Source of the DNA: Tiliqua scincoides
Lineage: Eukaryota; Chordata; Lepidosauria; Squamata; Scincidae
Reading direction: 5' to 3'
Length of the DNA: 64,000 nt
Assembly: GCF_035046505.1 (NCBI RefSeq)
Contig: NC_089821.1
Coordinates: 94,996,632 to 95,060,631, forward strand
The notes under the pieces are model-generated. The model ran no database searches. It was given only the letters and a program-made list of their open reading frames with translations, and was not told the DNA's origin. A program made the position numbers and the translations under genes. Of the stretch, positions 1-12,813 are shown one piece after another (position 1 is the stretch's first letter; each line of letters starts with the position of its first letter).

Positions 1-906
1 AAATCACATAGTTCTCCAATGAACAGAGCCAAGCTAATTTATAATGTATTTGCCCCAATGGTCAATTATGTCTGCTATAACATCAGAGTATTAACTCAAG
101 CACTTCCTAAGTAAAAATGTAATCTTCCCATTTACAGTGAATAATACGAAATGGAACTAAGTTGTGGTTATTTGGTCTCATTCCCTTTGCTATTCCGCTA
201 CACACACTTGTTTCTAAGAATCATTGAAGTATTGGTAGAGGTGGGAGAAAACGTTGATAATGAAATAAAAACACATAACACCTCTTTCTGCACTTTCCAT
301 TTTTGTAAAAGAAGAAACCCAAAATCTGTGAAAAAATAAAACCGTATTATTTGGCTTTATTTAACATTTAATGCGGAGGATGTATGGGTAATGACTGTGG
401 CTGCATCTGCTGACACTATACCACTAATATCAACTACCTAGTACACTTTTAAAGCTATTATAATTTATAATTGTAATGAAAATTTTGAATCAAATCACAT
501 AACATCACTTTTTGCACTTCTAACTTTGGAAAACACTGAAATCTGTAAAATAAAAAAAATAAAACCATTCTCTCTCACCTCTGTATATTGGTAATCTAAT
601 AATTTATCATGACTCAAAAGCTCTCTGCATTAGAAGTTTCTGCATTTTGGAATGAGATGAGCTTTTTCACTGATAGCTGATTTTTTACAATCAGAAGCCA
701 CACAATCAAATTCTGCCAAGTTCATTTGTCACATGGCAAAAACAAAGTTACACAAAACAGCTTGCAATTTCAGTGTCAGAAGATGCCTGAAGGTTAAAAA
801 GAAAATATTTAGTGAAAAAAATGGCATGTTTGCTTTGGCAAATCGGGAATTAAACATTTACTGGGACGCTGCAGACTTTGGACACTCATGTAAGGGAAAC
901 GTAAAA

Positions 907-913
907 TGAGTCA
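907..913 (+). promoter_or_regulatory. AP-1 site (TGAGTCA) upstream of TNFAIP6
   Basis: This is a perfect TGAGTCA consensus about 95 bp upstream of the TATA-like box. The human TSG-6 promoter is known to use an AP-1 element roughly 120 bp upstream of its start site together with an NF-IL6 element. The position here agrees with that, so the site is a plausible conserved cytokine-response element. Confidence 0.55.
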
Positions 914-970
914 GACTCACAAAAATCAGGGCTCAGATTTAATTGTGAGCAATTCTGCAGCTTGTTCAAT

Positions 971-979
971 TGGAGCAAG
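971..979 (+). promoter_or_regulatory. Possible C/EBP (NF-IL6) site
   Basis: TGGAGCAAG fits the TKNNGYAAK C/EBP consensus and lies between the AP-1 site and the TATA-like box. A short degenerate motif is weak evidence alone; the support is its context in a promoter whose human counterpart responds to NF-IL6. Confidence 0.3.
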
Positions 980-1005
980 CCTGCTGACCTCACAGATGAA
1001 AATAC

Positions 1006-1013
1006 TATTTAAG
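1006..1013 (+). promoter_or_regulatory. TATA-like box of TNFAIP6
   Basis: TATTTAAG lies 106 bp before the start codon and would place transcription initiation near 1036, leaving a 5'UTR of about 80 nt. The AP-1 site would then be about 125 bp upstream of the start, close to the spacing reported for the human gene. Confidence 0.5.
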
Positions 1014-1118
1014 ATCTGGCAAGCAGATGTTCCACTAGAAACTATAAGCAGCTGCAGGCAGTGGTTTTCCAGACCATTTCAACACCAGTAACTGCTGTAA
1101 ACTGAAACTGCTGAAGAT

Positions 1119-1212
1119 ATGATTGCGTTAGCTTTTCTCTTTGCCTTGCTGTGGGATAGAGCTCCTGGCTGGGGGTTTAAGGACGGAGTGCTGCATAACT
1201 CCATTTGGTTAG
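1119..1212 (+). CDS. TNFAIP6: TNFAIP6 exon 1 (coding part)
   Basis: Encodes residues 1-31 plus the first base of codon 32: signal peptide MIALAFLFALLW and the GWGFKDGVLHNSIWL segment. It ends TTA G before the donor GTAAGA (phase 1). The ATG matches the start of the human protein. Confidence 0.96.
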
Positions 1213-1588
1213 GTAAGAGAGAGAACTTTAAAAAAATAATAATTATGAACTTTTTACTGCATGAAATAGCAGTTATATCATTGGTTATAGCACTACACAT
1301 AAGAGGTGCCATCAGTAAAGGGAGCATCTTGTTGTAAGCTTAGTGAATCAGGAATAACTGTGCTGTCTGAGCTACTGTTCTCAGTTTCACTTTTTATTTA
1401 CTGGGATATTTCATTCCTGAAAAAAGAGTGCCTCTGAAATAGGAACAGTGAGAATAATACTATCAGAAAGCCTGAGCTGAACAGAAAGCTAGACCTCTAG
1501 AGATGGAGGGGGAGGAGGCCTAAAAAGAAACAGCTGTGTGAGATGCATATCAGTCTTTGTTCTGTACATGTATTAAATTTCTTAATGG

Positions 1589-1631
<43 letters not shown>

Positions 1632-3652
1632 GTGTGCAGCACACGTGTGTGTAAAAACCACTTTTGGAAAATATGCATTGTTAAAGAAATGACTTTGGAA
1701 CATTTCTGAATTCTGGCTGAATTCTAATTTTGAAAGCAAAGAACAGAGCCTGAGCAATACCTTGGAAGTTATCTTTTAGGGCAGAAACCATTCTGGGACA
1801 GAGAGAACTCCCCGTGGACTGCTGCAGGGTGGTGATGAAAACTCTCTGTCTTCCTTTACATCTAGTTCTTATACTGGTGTGAGCATCCCATGCTCAAGGG
1901 ACAGAACTAGCTTTCATTCTGTTCCCTGTTGAACTGTGAAGACAGCTAAGCATTGGCTTGGTATTTCATTCTTCAAGCTGCCGTTCCTTCCGGTGACCGT
2001 TACAATGAAGCCAGAACTTTCGTGAGCAAAGTGAAAAGTGCGTGTATCCCTACCCATCATGCTGCTCCAGCCCTATAGCAAGGCAGCACAAGGTGTGGCG
2101 CACACATCTCACCTCTGCTTATAAATTGCACTGGTTACTGGTCCATTTCCAGGTGCCCTTAACAGCTTGGAACCAGAGTTCTTAAAGAAACGTCTCCCCC
2201 ACCATATAAAATGCCCACCCTCTGAAATCTACTGAGAGGGCTTTCTTGTGTGACCCACCACCAGTAGAGGTGTGTTTGGCAGTGGCACATAAGAGGGTGC
2301 TCTCTGGGTTATGGGACTCCTTGCCTCTCCACAAAGACTGGCTCCATCACTTCTGCTGTACTGACAGCAACTCTATTCCATTTAGCCTTTGGGGCCCAAG
2401 TTTATGTTAATCTATTCTGTCTCTTCTTAGTTACACTGCTTTTATTTTTTTTTTCCAGTTGCTTATCTTGTTTATTGATTTATTGTATTTTATTGTGTTT
2501 TTGAATGTGTTCTGAGCCACCTTGAGCACCTCCCTTGTGGGATAGGAAAGATGAGATGGAAATATTTTAAATAAATAAACAAAGCAAGTTCACTTAATGG
2601 GGAGGAAGGAGGGGGGAAATCATGCTTCTTTATTGGTTTTACAGATACAATATCGATCCTTTAGTTCAGCAAGGAGCAAGCCACAAGGGTGTTTGAAGTG
2701 CACACACTTTAAAAGCAAGCAAACTCCTACACGCTGCAGAAATGAATTACAGGCACCTGGGGCCAACTGTAGCTCCCCAGAGTATGTTTCTGAGAAGTAC
2801 ATGATTAAAAAAAGAAAATACTTGCATGCAATTTATACATTTCAGTAGGTCTGGGGGCATTATTCTTGTGCTGGCTGTGAAAAGTTCAGCGCAAGCCACT
2901 GCAGGTGGGAAAAAGAGGGCAGCACCTTTGTAGGAGGTGCCATAATTTAGCACTACAGCACATACTTTTCTTGAAGGAGTTTCCGGTTCAGTTCCTACCA
3001 CTTCCCCTTAATGTCTTAGGGCAAAACTACACACTGCTTGAAAGATCTATGATTAGATGTCCCATTGTTTTCTTCTTAAATAAAATGCAGTTGCAGGGAA
3101 CTGCCTGTTTGATTGGAACAACAGCCCTGTGGTGTGATAGGCTAAGCCAGTGTTTCCCAAACTGTGAGCCATGCGAAGCCTGGGGAGCCACAGAAACCAG
3201 TCAGGGGGGCCACGGAATCCTGGCAAAAAACCTGCCATCCTATACAATGCATAGGATTGTAGCGGAGAGCCATAGCCAATGGCCCAGTAGGTCAAGGGAG
3301 CCACTAGTTGAAAAAGTTTGATAACCACAGGGTTAAACCTTCTCTCCATGCCAGGGGTGCTCAAACTTTCAATTTTAGGGATGCTGGACCTTTAACAAGT
3401 GTATAGAAGAGAGAATTGCAGCAGGTGCAACTTGTCATCCGACAAGATGACAAGCTACACCTGCTGAAATTCTCTCTTCTATACACTTGTTAAAGGTCCA
3501 GCATCCCTAAAATTGAAAGCTTGAGCACCCCTGCTCCATGCTGTTTTCCAGTTAAAACTGCTGCCCATCCAACAGTGTCTAGACATTTGTATAAGTGTGG
3601 GGTAGCACCTACAGGATAGTGCCTGTGGATATGACTCATGAGGAGCAACAAA

Positions 3653-3684
<32 letters not shown>

Positions 3685-6600
3685 CTTTGCACCACTTTGG
3701 GAGTCCAGCATCAGCTTTTTCCCATGTTACTTTAGTACTTATGTATGAATTGTATTTCAGATTACAAGTTTCAGGTGACAGCTTTAGAGTTCCTGTCTCT
3801 ATCACAATGCAGTAGTCTATCTACTGCAATGTGTTTTATGCAGGGCTGCCACTGAAGACTATTCAGAAATGGAATGCAGCAGCTCAATAGTTACTGGTAG
3901 GTGTGAACAACCAGTAGATTATGTCACCAATGTTGAAACATCTTCACTGGTTTCTACTTGCTTCATAGCATAATTCTAACCTGTGCCAGTACAGCCAGGC
4001 CGCAATGGCCTGCGCTGTATCCAACGCAAATTAGGAGCAAGCTGGAGGTCACTTCAAGGTAAGGAGATAGTTTCCCCCTTCCTCCGTGTAAATTCCCAGC
4101 CTGCCCTATGTGGCCACTCAGATCTGCGCCAGCTATTTAGCTGGCACAAATCCGAGAAGCCCAGTGTAATGCTGGGCTGGCCAGGAGGGGGGTTCAGATA
4201 CAATGTGCACTGCCACCACTGATCCCACCTCCTCCTGGACCCAATCCTCCTCCATTCCACCCTCCGTGCCGAGCAATGCATCCTTCCTGCTTCCAAAACC
4301 CCCTCCCACTGCCCTCTCTCACGCCCCCCCCCCATGCCACTTGCTGCAAACCTACCTGTGCCAGCTGGTGTAGGCTCAGAATCCAACCTGGTTGAGCCGG
4401 TATAGGCCTCTGTACTAGCCCAGTTGACTCTTGAGTTGGTGCAAACATGCCTTATGTTCATGATATGTTTATGCCTTATGTTTATGATATTTGGAGCCAG
4501 TGCAGGGAGGCCTTGCCAGCTCAAGTTTCGGTTTGGATTGGACTGCCGAGGCCTTTCTCTGAGCACCCCCACCTTTGGGTGTGAAGTGACTGGTAAAGTC
4601 TTTGTAGCGGTGGTGGTGGAATTTATGAAATATCCTCTCCAGGGACATTTACTTGGCACCCTTGCTCTTCCGTTTTAGTGCCAGGTTAGGAATTTTTTGT
4701 TTGCTCAAGAATGGTTTTCTTGTTGTGTTTTGTTAGGTATGGGTTTATCTTGCCTATTTTAAGGCCCTGGAGATATTTTAATCAGGCATTTTTATTACTT
4801 GCATGCTTTTAAGAATGTTGTCAAACCATTGTTTTCATTGTTATTGTTACTCACTTTGGGAATTCTCTTTGACTTTGCAAAGCAAGCTGTAAATACTGAA
4901 ATAAATAAACAAAACTGCAAGCTGAACTTTCACCATATATACTCTGTAGAGGCATTGGGGAAAATAACAGCAGTCCTGGGACAGCATGTCTCAAAGTTAA
5001 TGTGGCCAACATAACAGTACCCTGTTCCATCTCATGCTGACTAACTGGCACCAAATACAAAATAACTCAGTGGAGGTGTAATAAGGTCATGAATATACAG
5101 GAAAGAAAAAGGAGGTGGCTGGAAAACCTCCACACTCTAGGGATTAAAAAAAATATATAACTTTTCTTACATTGTTTAGCCAAACTCAAAGGTGGTTGTC
5201 AGGCCATCCAAAATCCACTGAACCCATTGATTCAGTTGTATACAGGCAATGGCAAAAAAAAAAAAAAAAAAAAAAAGTATCAGATATATTCAGAGTGTGA
5301 ACCATTTCCAAATTAAATAATGCATAATGTTTGGAGCTTTAAATGTCTGGTGGCAACCAAAAAAAACTCCTGTCCATTTCTGTCCCCCACCATCAGTGTC
5401 GGTGTAGCCATGCTGGTGGAACACACACTGCATGTGTGGGGTGCAATCAGGATGGGGGTGCCCATCAGGGGTGCAATTATTTTTACTTACCGTAGATCAG
5501 GGGTGCCTAAACCCCGGCCCTGGGGCCACTTGCGGCCCTCGAGGCCTTTCAGTGCGGCCCTCAGGGAGCCCCTGGTCTCCAATGAGCCTCTGGCCCTCTG
5601 GTGTTGAAGCCCACACTGGCCCGATGCAACTGCTCTCAGCGTGAGGAAGACTGTCTGACCTCTCGCATGAGCTGTGGGAGGAGGACTCCCTCCACTGCTT
5701 GTTGTTTCACATCTGTGATGCAGTAGCAGTAGCAAAGGAAAGACCAGCCTTGCTTTGTGCAAGGCCTTTTATAGGCCTTGAGCTATTGCAAGACCTTCAT
5801 TCATTAATATGTTCATCTTTAATATATTCATTTATGTAAACTTATCCAAATTTTAAATGTAAATTAATTACTTTTTTCCCCAGCCTCCGACACAGTATCA
5901 AAGAGATGATGTGGCCCTTCTGCCAAAAACTTTGGACACCCCTGCCGTAGATACCCGCCTATACGGCAATAAATTTGTGTCCCAAACTCACAGGAGAATC
6001 GCCCCCTCGTCTTATCTCCACAGTCACCCAGCGAGTGGAGGGGGCGAGGTGGCCATTTGCACAGGGGGGGCTTGGTAGGAGGATGGGCAGCTGCACCTCC
6101 CCCTAGCCTGCACCCTGCCTGTCGCGCCTGGGAGGAGGCAGGGCACGGGGGTCAACCTGCCCGCTGGTGCTCCCCCACACCCTCTCAGAGCCCTCCATAC
6201 GCACACCCCGCGACAGTGCTGCTGCCCGCAGGGGCAGGGAGCAGAGCAGGGGCATCCTGGCTGCCGCCGCCACTGCCAGACCAACGAAGGGCAGGGAGCG
6301 CGCAGGGATCATCCTGTGCTGCTCCCTGCTGGGTGCTCCCCGGCACCTCCCTCCCTGCCAGCCGCAGCCGCGGGGCAGTGCAGGTCATTCCCCGAGTGCT
6401 CCCTGCTTTCTGTGGGTCCGGCGAGCAGCAGCAGTAGCCAGGAGGCGCCCACTCTGCTCCCTGCCCCCGCAGGCAGCGGGACTGTGGCGGGGAGTGCAGA
6501 TGAAGAGCTGTGAGGGGCGAGGGAGCATTGCTGGTAGGCTGCCCTCACATGCCCTGCCCCCTCCAGGGCTCCTCCGAGGCTCCAGGCGCAACTGGCTGGG

Positions 6601-9600
6601 TGCAGGCACAACTGCCCATCCTCCTACTAAGTCGTCCCCCCCGTCTGCCTGGGTGACTGCCCCACATGCCCTGGCTCCTCCGGCTCCAGGAATGATAAGG
6701 GGAGCGGCTGGGTGCAGGCTGGCAGGAAGTGTAGATGCCAGGAACTCCACATGAGGCCCGGAGGCGCCGCTGCCCTTCCTCCACAGAGGGTCTGCTTCCA
6801 AGTAAATCAGGTGCAATTATGTGCAGCTGCACTTGCTCAGTCACTCCTTGTTGCTTGTCACTCTACTACGAACTGAACTGCACACTCCCAGTTGTGTGTT
6901 CTGAGTTGTGTGTTCTACGTAGAGCCTTTGGCTTAAGGCACCGGGCACTTTAAAGGAGGATTTCATTAATGGTTCTACTGGGATGCTGTTTCCAGTGTAC
7001 TTGGAGCCCAATCCTAGGTTTGTCTACTCAGAAGTAAGTCCCATTAAAGTCAATGAGGCTTACTCCGTGGAAAGTGTGGATGGGATTGTGGCCTTACTCT
7101 GATAGTTTACAAATGGTTGTTAAGAGTACAATTATAAAAATTAGTGAATAAAAATGTATCTTATGATCTATGAGATAGATCATAGTTTTTAATAAATCGA
7201 GACTATGTATACATAGTATAGCAAAAACTATTAAAAATAGTGTATGTATAGATGTATACATACTATGTACGTATACTGTGTTTTTAATACTATGTTTTTA
7301 ATAAATTAGTGACTATACAGTTCTTAGGTAACAATTACTGGTAGGTTATTTTTCAGGATCTGGCTCGGGTAAAATGAGACAAAATTAGCCAGACTCAGAC
7401 ACCCCCCTAAGTTTAACCCCCGACTTATCTGAGGGTCATATAAAATCACAAGATTTTTTATCAAAGCCTACCCTCGACTTATCTGTGGGATCAACTTATA
7501 GGCGAGTGTCTGTGGTACTTGTGCATAGGCTCCCTGATGGCCTATGGGTCTCCTCAGACCCATGCTGGTGTTAGTCTGAGGAGCAAAGGGTGGTGGAGCG
7601 TGCCAAAAAATGGGAGATAAGATCAGTTGTGCGCATTTGCTACTGAGATCTTCCCTCAATGACACATTCCCCCCCACCCTCCTACTCCCTGCTTCAGAAT
7701 GCCCCTGAACACCCTCCTCTCCACCCCACCACTAACTTACTGGTGCCTGTGGAGCTTCCCAGAGCTGCTGCCATGTGCACTACGCTTCTTACTATTTGCC
7801 AGAGTGGGTTGGTAGCACGCCACAGCAGTATGGCTTTCACACCACCGTAAAGGACCTTTCATTGCCAGAATGTTGTGGTTGATGGAAATGAAGGTGGTAT
7901 CTGAGCTGCTTAAACTTTTCTCCATGCGGCATGTCTTCAGATCACCCTCCAACCTTTTCTTTAAAAAGAAAAAAAAACAACAGAATGCATCCACTACACA
8001 ATTTGCATGTAAAATGAGGGTAACCCAATAGGTTTGTTTGATACTTGTCTTCTAACACACAAAATAAGTGGATTCCAATATTTATTGAATGGCTGACGAG
8101 TTTTATACGGAAAGTACAAAAATGAAGCTTTCTCACCAAAGGCTGCCATCCTTTAGTACAACATTTTACCACGCTCACAGTGACCACACTGATAAAAAGT
8201 TGTTTTTCATGCTTTCTTTGATTGGGCAGTGAGAGGGTCATCAACCAATTTAAGCTATGAGACGGTTTGTAGCTGATTAGGCAACATGCATTTTCAAGGT
8301 CTGTATTTCTGATGTCTCAAATCCAAGAAGGGGGGAAGTTCAGTCATGACATGTTCACTGTCCAAGAATTAATTCCTCTGTATGGCCCTTCCACAAGAAA
8401 GCATAAACACTTCTAAACACACATATGGGATTGGATATGCATGAAACATCTGAAAAGAGTCTTTTCCAAGATTCTTGGGGAGAATGATTTCCTTAGAACT
8501 AGCCCTCAGCCAGTGGAGTGGACAGCTTTTATAGCTGTTGTAATGACAATCAGCTGAGAATTTTCTGCTCTTCCATGCCAGTGCTAAACCTCACATTCCT
8601 CAGATGCATATAAATTTGCTCAATAGCAGGATAAACAGTATATATAATGCATATATGTCTCTGGGTATGGGGGTGCATATTAATTACCCAAGAGCAGTCA
8701 GTAAATGAGGCTCAGGAAGGCTCACAAGCCACTGGCTGCTTCTTAACACTTCAAATGGTTGCAGAAATTGAATTAAAAGAAGCAATCCCTAATATTTATA
8801 TATGTATAGGGGGACAGGGGGATGCCTAATGCTCTCAACTACTCAGGAGGCTACAAAGAATTAGAGAGGCAGATAGCACTGGTGTAAATCCCCCAAACAG
8901 GGGATATCAGTAGATTGCAAGCCTCACTTTTACAGCAAGAGTGGAAATTACACCAGCTGCAAAGTCTGAAGAAAGGAGGAAGTTGTGGCATCTTGGCTAA
9001 GTTCAGGTTAACCATCAGTATTAGGAAATTCTGTAGTGATTAAGAGGGTGTGTTTTATTTCTGTGCACAGAAAGAGTACACTGCTTTCCTCAGCAGAGTC
9101 ATATTGGAGTCATGGCAGGATATACCCCTCAGCTATTCTTGGCTCACTACAAATAACCATTTTCTATGATGGACAAAGGCATGCTAGGAAGAGGACAAGT
9201 AGACTCACACAGAGAAACAGTGCTGAAATTAGGTTATTGCTGATCTTTAAAGAGCAATCAGGAATCTTCTCCAGTTCAACCATTCTGTTAAGATCAAAAC
9301 ATGTTATCCCAGCAGTGTGATTGCAGTGTGAGAACCCACACACTGTAAGCACTCAAACTTTGACCCTCTTCTCATGAAATCCTTCATTTTCAGTAAATGG
9401 TGGGAGAGGAACAGGTTGACTCCTATGGACCGTACACCCCCTGGTGACTGCACATTTGGCTTTCAGGATAAAGGCGTTGCATGCACACAACATGGGGGTA
9501 AGATTCCCTGATCATCAAGAGTTCCTGATCCCACTGCATATGTGGGTATGGCACCTCTCACATGGAAGTCAAATGTGTGGCTGCTAGGAAGTTGGGTTGA

Positions 9601-12600
9601 TATGCACAGTAATGCTCCCCTTCCACACATTTGCTGTTAGGATTTTGGGAAAAGAAGGTGGCACTTCATGTGATCAAACACCTGTGTGAAGTAATGCCCA
9701 TGTGGGTTGGTCCACATATACCCATACAAGAAAAATATATTTAAACGTAGCCAAACCATCAATGGCACTCTTTCATACACATAACTAATCACATGGAGTA
9801 TCACCCATATACACTTTGAGTTCCTAGCAGCAACCTGCTTAATATAAAATATGAATTGGGCCACAAATATTAACAACTCTGGAAATAAGGAGTACAAAGG
9901 AATTAAAGTGTGAGCACTAACCTTAAGAAACTGCGTAAATACAACCTGAGGTTCAGGAAAGGACTCTTATGGAGGGAGCAAGAAGTGATAGTAGCATTGG
10001 GGTTGAAAGACAAATGCCATCGGTGTGGGGACTATCAGGATTTAGTTTGGTCATTAGAGTGCTTAGGTAGCAATTTCTAGGCTTCCTAACTTTGGCCAAC
10101 CCAATATCTATACAATGCATTTTTAAATCAAAGACGAAGGAGAAGGGAGAGAGGAGAGGCACAAACAGTGTCTATCAGTATTAGTAAAAAAATCTTTACA
10201 AGAGAGTGAGAAAGATGGAAATTTCTGACTACTGTCAGTAGATCTAGAGACCACCCGCACAGTTTAAAAGGCCATGGGAGTTCCTGCAGCAACTGGTCTG
10301 GAAACAATATCCCAAAAAAGATTGCCTGTAACATCCTGTACACTATAAAATTTAGCACTATTGGGGTTTTTGTTTACAATTACTGCAATCTGGTGTTAAT
10401 CTTTAAACCTGTGATACCATGTTTACAGATCAATAACACTTTTAAATTTCATTCATTTCAGTTTAATGAAATCTGATTGAATCAATAGTACTTAAGAAGA
10501 TTTAACCTTCAACACAATCCTATACATGTTTACTCAGAAGTAAGCCTTAATAAATTCAATGGGACTTACTCCCAGGAAAGAGTGTATAGGATTGTAGCCT
10601 TTGTCCAATTCATCTCTGAAGTTTGTGCATTCCTTCTTTCCAGTTCAAAAGCATATCTCTCTTGTGATGAATTTTTTTTCAGTGATAAACAAGCCAACGA
10701 CATCATCCAACTACAACAATTGATGAATGAATGTATTTGGCTCCTGCTCAGATTCACTTTCATCTGTTCTTACTTCATGTCACAGGCTTGAATCTGACAC
10801 TGGAAACAGCTGCAGGAACTGACCATTGGTGAACCCTAGCATAAATTAAGCCCCACCTTATTATAATGTTGTTAAAAAATTAACATGCAAGCTCCAGTAT
10901 TTTGAAATATCACAGATTTCAAAGGAATAGAGATAAGAACATGCTTAACTCTCTCACTAAAATTAATTGCTCTTCACAGTGGAGAATTTCCTTTGTTTTT
11001 ATAATTTCACTTTATAGTAGATAACAATTTCAAAGATTTATTTTCTTTTCATTTCTTGCTAACAGCAGATGAAACACTAGGCCTGCTGAGTGGCATCTAT
11101 GCATTTTCCAGTTCTCATACAACTATGCAATATCTAGTCCTAATGCAAAATGATACTCCTCTCTAGCCACAATCGCAACCACCAGATTGCCTACTATTCT
11201 TAGCAAGTTTTCTTTTAAAGGCCACTAATGCCTATCAGCATACATGTATTTGTTTTTAAAGCCTCAGCGAAACTGACAACACATTTCCCCTTTCTCTGGA
11301 GTGAGTCCTGAAAAGTCCAATAAAGCTGACAAGCTTTCTCCACCCACCCCTCTTCCTCTGCCAGAGTGAGGGGTGAAAAATGTCAGCATCACTGCTTTTA
11401 AAAACAAAACAAAACCACCCCGAATATAATGGCAGCAACAAGAGATGGATGCTTGTTGCTGAGGTTGAAATGATGGAGTTACACAGATTATTCATCTACA
11501 ATGAATAAAGATGTTGTTTTACACTTGAATGGAATGCGCTGAAATTACTATGGAACTTAACTCCCCTCCCCCCCACAAAAAAAACATCAGTTACAGGGGG
11601 GAGAAATAATCCAGGGAAAACACAGAACCACCACAGTTTGGGATGAATATCATCTGGACTCTCAGGAATAAATGCGTGAATGGTACAAATCCAACAGAAA
11701 ATGATTTTTGTGAATGCACGCTGCATGTCATCCAAGAATTTGCCAGAGGTAATCACAATGAGAAAGCCCTGCTGTTTCCAGCTGCATTTAGGGGTGTCTG
11801 TGTTCCGAGTTAGTACCTTTAGACATCATCCAACTGTTTTTTGTTAGCTGGCTTTCTTTCCTACCAGGTCCTATTCTTACATGATTTTTTCATGCCAACC
11901 TGTGAGAAGTGCTTTGTAACTTTTCCCTTCATTTTGCTGATCTGTGAGTGTCCTGATTCCATTTCCCATGCTGTCCCAAGACAGGAATGTGTCACTGATG
12001 GACTTTCCAGATACTCTTGGTTTCCTGGGATGACCTCACAGTGGTGACTGCTGCAGGTAGACAAATGCTTCTATTGTGAAAGTAACACTTTTTAACAACT
12101 ACCAAACTTTTTATCTGTAGTTGTTAACAAAAAAGTGCTCCTTGTCCCTAGCTAGCATGCATCTTGCAGGTGCTTAGTTATGGAGAAAGTTTCTATGACT
12201 TAGTCCCCCCATTCCTAAAACCGGATCTCGCTACTTTAATAATTTTAAAAAAGTATTCAGAGGTTGACTTTTCCTCATTAGCTGCTGCTAATGTGGCCAC
12301 TGGCACTCCACCAACTCCCTCAGTGCCACTGCTACCTCTGCACCGGCCAGTGCTGGTGCTCTGCTGCTTGGCAATCACATGCACTGCTAGGCAGCGGAGA
12401 AGTGGGGGGAGGCTGGGAAAGGGTGGGAAGGAGGCATGCTGGGGGGAGAGAGCAGGGCAAAAGGAAGGCAGAACCAGTGGAGCTGAGCTCTGCCGCATCC
12501 AGAGCTTCTGTGTCAGGCCACGAGCCCGACATGGAGGCTCAATTATACAGCAGCCCAAGGGTTGCTGCAGTATAATAGCCCCATTGCTGGGCTGCTTGCC

Positions 12601-12752
12601 TTACCTGGGTGAAGGGGACTAAAGTGCCTTCTCCGGAGGTGTCGCCAGTGCTGCCTGGTGATTGCTCAGGATGCCATGGCAGCCATTTTCAGCCCCATGG
12701 CAACCCTGTGCTCTGGACAGCATAGGATTGGGCTGTGAGTGTGTGTATGTAT

Positions 12753-12813
<61 letters not shown>

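Larger units (their letters stand above)
1..1118 (+). other. Upstream region and 5'UTR of TNFAIP6
   Basis: AT-rich DNA without a supportable gene. It contains a degenerate direct duplication: a block around 268-350 (cacataacac, then tgcactttcc, then aaaataaaacc) is echoed at 495-575. The last 200 bp hold an AP-1 consensus, a C/EBP-like site and a TATA-like box, so transcription of TNFAIP6 probably starts near 1030-1040. The start site is inferred. Confidence 0.6.
5490..7515. mobile_element. TIR transposon with TA target, GC-rich fold-back core
   Basis: The ends taccgtagatacccgcctat (with the hAT insertion removed) and, reversed from the right, taccacagacactcgcctat match at all but four positions. 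TA flanks at 5488-5489 and 7516-7517 suggest a Tc1/mariner or pogo relative. The 7100-7515 end is shared with 17547-17870. Inside, arms of about 320 bp (6010-6330 and 6375-6690) form an imperfect GC-rich inverted repeat. Long frames here are by-products of GC content. Confidence 0.6.

Noticed and set aside
4054-4659. 201-residue minus-strand frame
   Set aside because: Lies in a GC-rich dispersed repeat, with no recognisable domain and competing frames on both strands.
6024-6844. Several overlapping frames of 65-195 residues on both strands
   Set aside because: All fall in the GC-rich fold-back of the 5490-7515 transposon; composition explains them.
12164-12622. 152-residue plus-strand frame
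   Set aside because: GC-rich repeat-like segment with equally long minus-strand frames.
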